From: Candidatus Aalborgiella aggregata
GTDB taxonomy: Bacteria > Pseudomonadota > Gammaproteobacteria > Burkholderiales > Burkholderiaceae_C
Assembly: GCA_016705065.1 (NCBI GenBank)
Contig: JADIYY010000001.1
Coordinates: forward strand, 806,001 to 870,000
Direction of reading: 5' to 3'
Length of the DNA stretch: 64,000 nt
The position numbers were made by a program, and so were the translations under genes. The notes beneath the pieces are model-generated. The model was given only the letters and a program-made list of their open reading frames with translations, had not been told where the DNA came from and did no database searches. This document shows, piece after piece, positions 62,771 through 64,000 of this stretch. Positions within the stretch are counted from its first letter, which is position 1; every line of letters begins with the position of its first letter.

Positions 62771-63955
62771 ATGAAAACATCGCAAAAAACATCATTTCAA
62801 TGGGATGACCCATTGCTGTTAAACCAACAACTCAGTGAAGATGAGCGCATGGTGCGTGAATCGGCAGCCGCTTACTGTCAAGAAAAATTAGGCACACGCG
62901 TTGTTGACGCTTTTCGAAACGAAACAACCGATGTCAACATCTTCAAAGAAATGGGTGCACTGGGTTTGCTAGGCACCATGATTCCTGAAGCTTATGGCGG
63001 TGCAGGATTGAATTATGTGTGCTATGGTTTGGCCGCAAGAGAGGTTGAACGTGTCGATTCAGGCTACCGCTCCATGATGAGCGTACAAACATCTTTAGTA
63101 ATGGTGCCGATTTACGAATTTGGCAACGAAGTCACCAAACGAAAATACTTACCAAAATTAGCCAGTGGTGAATGGATTGGTTGCTTTGGATTGACTGAGC
63201 CCGATCATGGCTCAGACCCGGGCAGCATGGTCACACGTGCCAAATCCGTACCTGGCGGCTACAGCATCTCTGGCGCAAAAATGTGGATCACCAACAGCCC
63301 TATTGCCGACGTGTTTGTCGTCTGGGCCAAAGACGATGCGGGTTCGATTCGTGGCTTCGTGCTCGAAAAAGGATTCAAGGGTTTAAGTGCGCCAAAAATA
63401 CAAGGCAAGGTTGGCTTAAAAACCAGCATCACAGGTGAAATCGTTTTGGACAATGTATTTTGTCCTGAAGAAAATGCCTTCCCCGAAGTACGTGGTCTAA
63501 AAGGACCATTCACTTGTTTGAACAGTGCACGCTATGGCATCGCATGGGGCGCAATGGGCGCGGCCGAAGATTGCTGGCATCGCGCACGTCAATACACACT
63601 TGATCGCAAACAATTTGGCAAACCATTGGCAGCCAATCAATTGGTTCAAAAGAAATTAGCCGATATGCAAACAGAAATCACCCTGGGATTACAAGGCTGC
63701 TTGCGCTTAGGACGCATGAAGGATGAAGGAACGGCATCGGTCGAAATCACATCAATCATGAAACGCAATTCATGTGGCAAAGCATTGGACATTGCCCGCA
63801 CAGCGCGCGACATGATGGGCGGCAACGGCATATCCGACGAGTTTGGTGTGGCACGCCATTTGGTGAACCTGGAAGTGGTCAACACCTATGAAGGCACGCA
63901 CGACATTCATGCCTTGATTTTGGGGCGCGCCATGACGGGAATAGCGGCTTTTTAG
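62771..63955 (+). CDS. gcdH: Glutaryl-CoA dehydrogenase
   Basis: A 394-residue acyl-CoA dehydrogenase. The features are those of glutaryl-CoA dehydrogenase: the substrate-binding Arg in RVDSGYRSMMSVQTSLVM, CFGLTEPDHGSDPGSM, and the catalytic Glu in NTYEGTHDIHALILGRAM. It oxidises and decarboxylates glutaryl-CoA to crotonyl-CoA. It is downstream of the box cluster, and a thioesterase gene is divergent. The connection to benzoate breakdown is by proximity only. Confidence 0.92.
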   Translation: MKTSQKTSFQWDDPLLLNQQLSEDERMVRESAAAYCQEKLGTRVVDAFRNETTDVNIFKEMGALGLLGTMIPEAYGGAGLNYVCYGLAAREVERVDSGYRSMMSVQTSLVMVPIYEFGNEVTKRKYLPKLASGEWIGCFGLTEPDHGSDPGSMVTRAKSVPGGYSISGAKMWITNSPIADVFVVWAKDDAGSIRGFVLEKGFKGLSAPKIQGKVGLKTSITGEIVLDNVFCPEENAFPEVRGLKGPFTCLNSARYGIAWGAMGAAEDCWHRARQYTLDRKQFGKPLAANQLVQKKLADMQTEITLGLQGCLRLGRMKDEGTASVEITSIMKRNSCGKALDIARTARDMMGGNGISDEFGVARHLVNLEVVNTYEGTHDIHALILGRAMTGIAAF

Positions 63956-63977
63956 ACCTTTTCAGACAGTGACAAAA

Positions 63978-63995
63978 CCGACTTGTTTTAGTCGG
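63978..63995 (-). terminator. Hairpin after gcdH, terminator-like on the minus strand
   Basis: CCGACT (63978-63983) and AGTCGG (63990-63995) flank a six-base loop. On the minus strand the stem is followed by TTTTGTC, so it could stop transcription coming from the right of the window. On the plus strand the following sequence leaves the window. Confidence 0.5.
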
Positions 63996-64000
63996 GGATA

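Overview
The window looks like a chromosomal segment of a betaproteobacterium of the order Burkholderiales, most likely Comamonadaceae or a close relative. The evidence is the set of neighbourhoods: ilvB-ilvN-ilvC-pssA; sigma factor-DUF3619-DUF3106-RDD; rplS next to a CoA-pyrophosphatase-type Nudix gene; an iscR-S-U-A-hscB-hscA-fdx operon; and an aerobic box benzoate cluster. By eye the base composition is near 50% GC or slightly lower, which is low for that family. I cannot name the genus. No rRNA, tRNA, CRISPR array, prophage or IS transposase was seen.

Layout. 1-10.6 kb: a probable quinate/shikimate-to-protocatechuate module. It holds a shikimate-dehydrogenase-like gene, a type II dehydroquinase, a TRAP transporter (dctPMQ), a TetR regulator and a QuiC-like 3-dehydroshikimate dehydratase split into two genes. 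A second aromatic-type cluster follows (FAD monooxygenase, DUF2783, MBL-fold protein). 10.9-14.4 kb: MoxR ATPase and VWA protein with a trypsin-like lipoprotein and a GNAT between them. 14.6-25.4 kb: rplS, Nudix, pssA, ilvCNB, sigma factor with probable membrane partner, glycolate oxidase subunits GlcF and GlcE, and a small zinc-finger protein. 26-29.5 kb: a frame-disrupted type IIG restriction-modification enzyme. 29.5-35.7 kb: rfbF, MBL hydrolase, cysK, sterol-desaturase-like hydroxylase, FAD protein, ankyrin protein and a decayed ORF. 35.7-45 kb: propionyl-CoA to succinyl-CoA genes (pccA, pccB, meaB, mcm) with a frameshifted DUF389 gene wedged between pccB and pccA, then a GntR regulator and a truncated DyP peroxidase. 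45-50.5 kb: isc operon. 50.6-52.5 kb: gamma-glutamyltransferase. 52.5-64 kb: aerobic benzoyl-CoA pathway (boxA, boxB, boxC, boxR, boxD, benzoate-CoA ligase, hydrolase, thioesterase) and glutaryl-CoA dehydrogenase.

How the genes work together. The aromatic modules feed protocatechuate and benzoyl-CoA carbon to central metabolism. Methylmalonyl-CoA mutase and PCC handle propionyl-CoA, and GcdH handles glutaryl-CoA. The isc operon supplies Fe-S clusters needed by BoxA and GlcF, among others.

The most unusual signal is a dispersed repeat of about 65 nt, found in at least eleven copies. It has a 5' hairpin (TGCTAT / ATAGCA) followed by a conserved block TAGGCAATAAATACGCC and then GGCCAATTT. Six copies are intergenic. 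Five lie inside protein-coding genes (glcE, hscA, an MBL hydrolase, and two in the restriction-modification gene) and keep the frame open. In GlcE, HscA and the R-M protein the element is read in the same frame and adds a related peptide containing AINTP. A stop codon (TAG) present at that point in the intergenic copies is CAG or CAC in these coding copies. This resembles the behaviour described for Rickettsia palindromic elements and is the main candidate for a poorly described system here.
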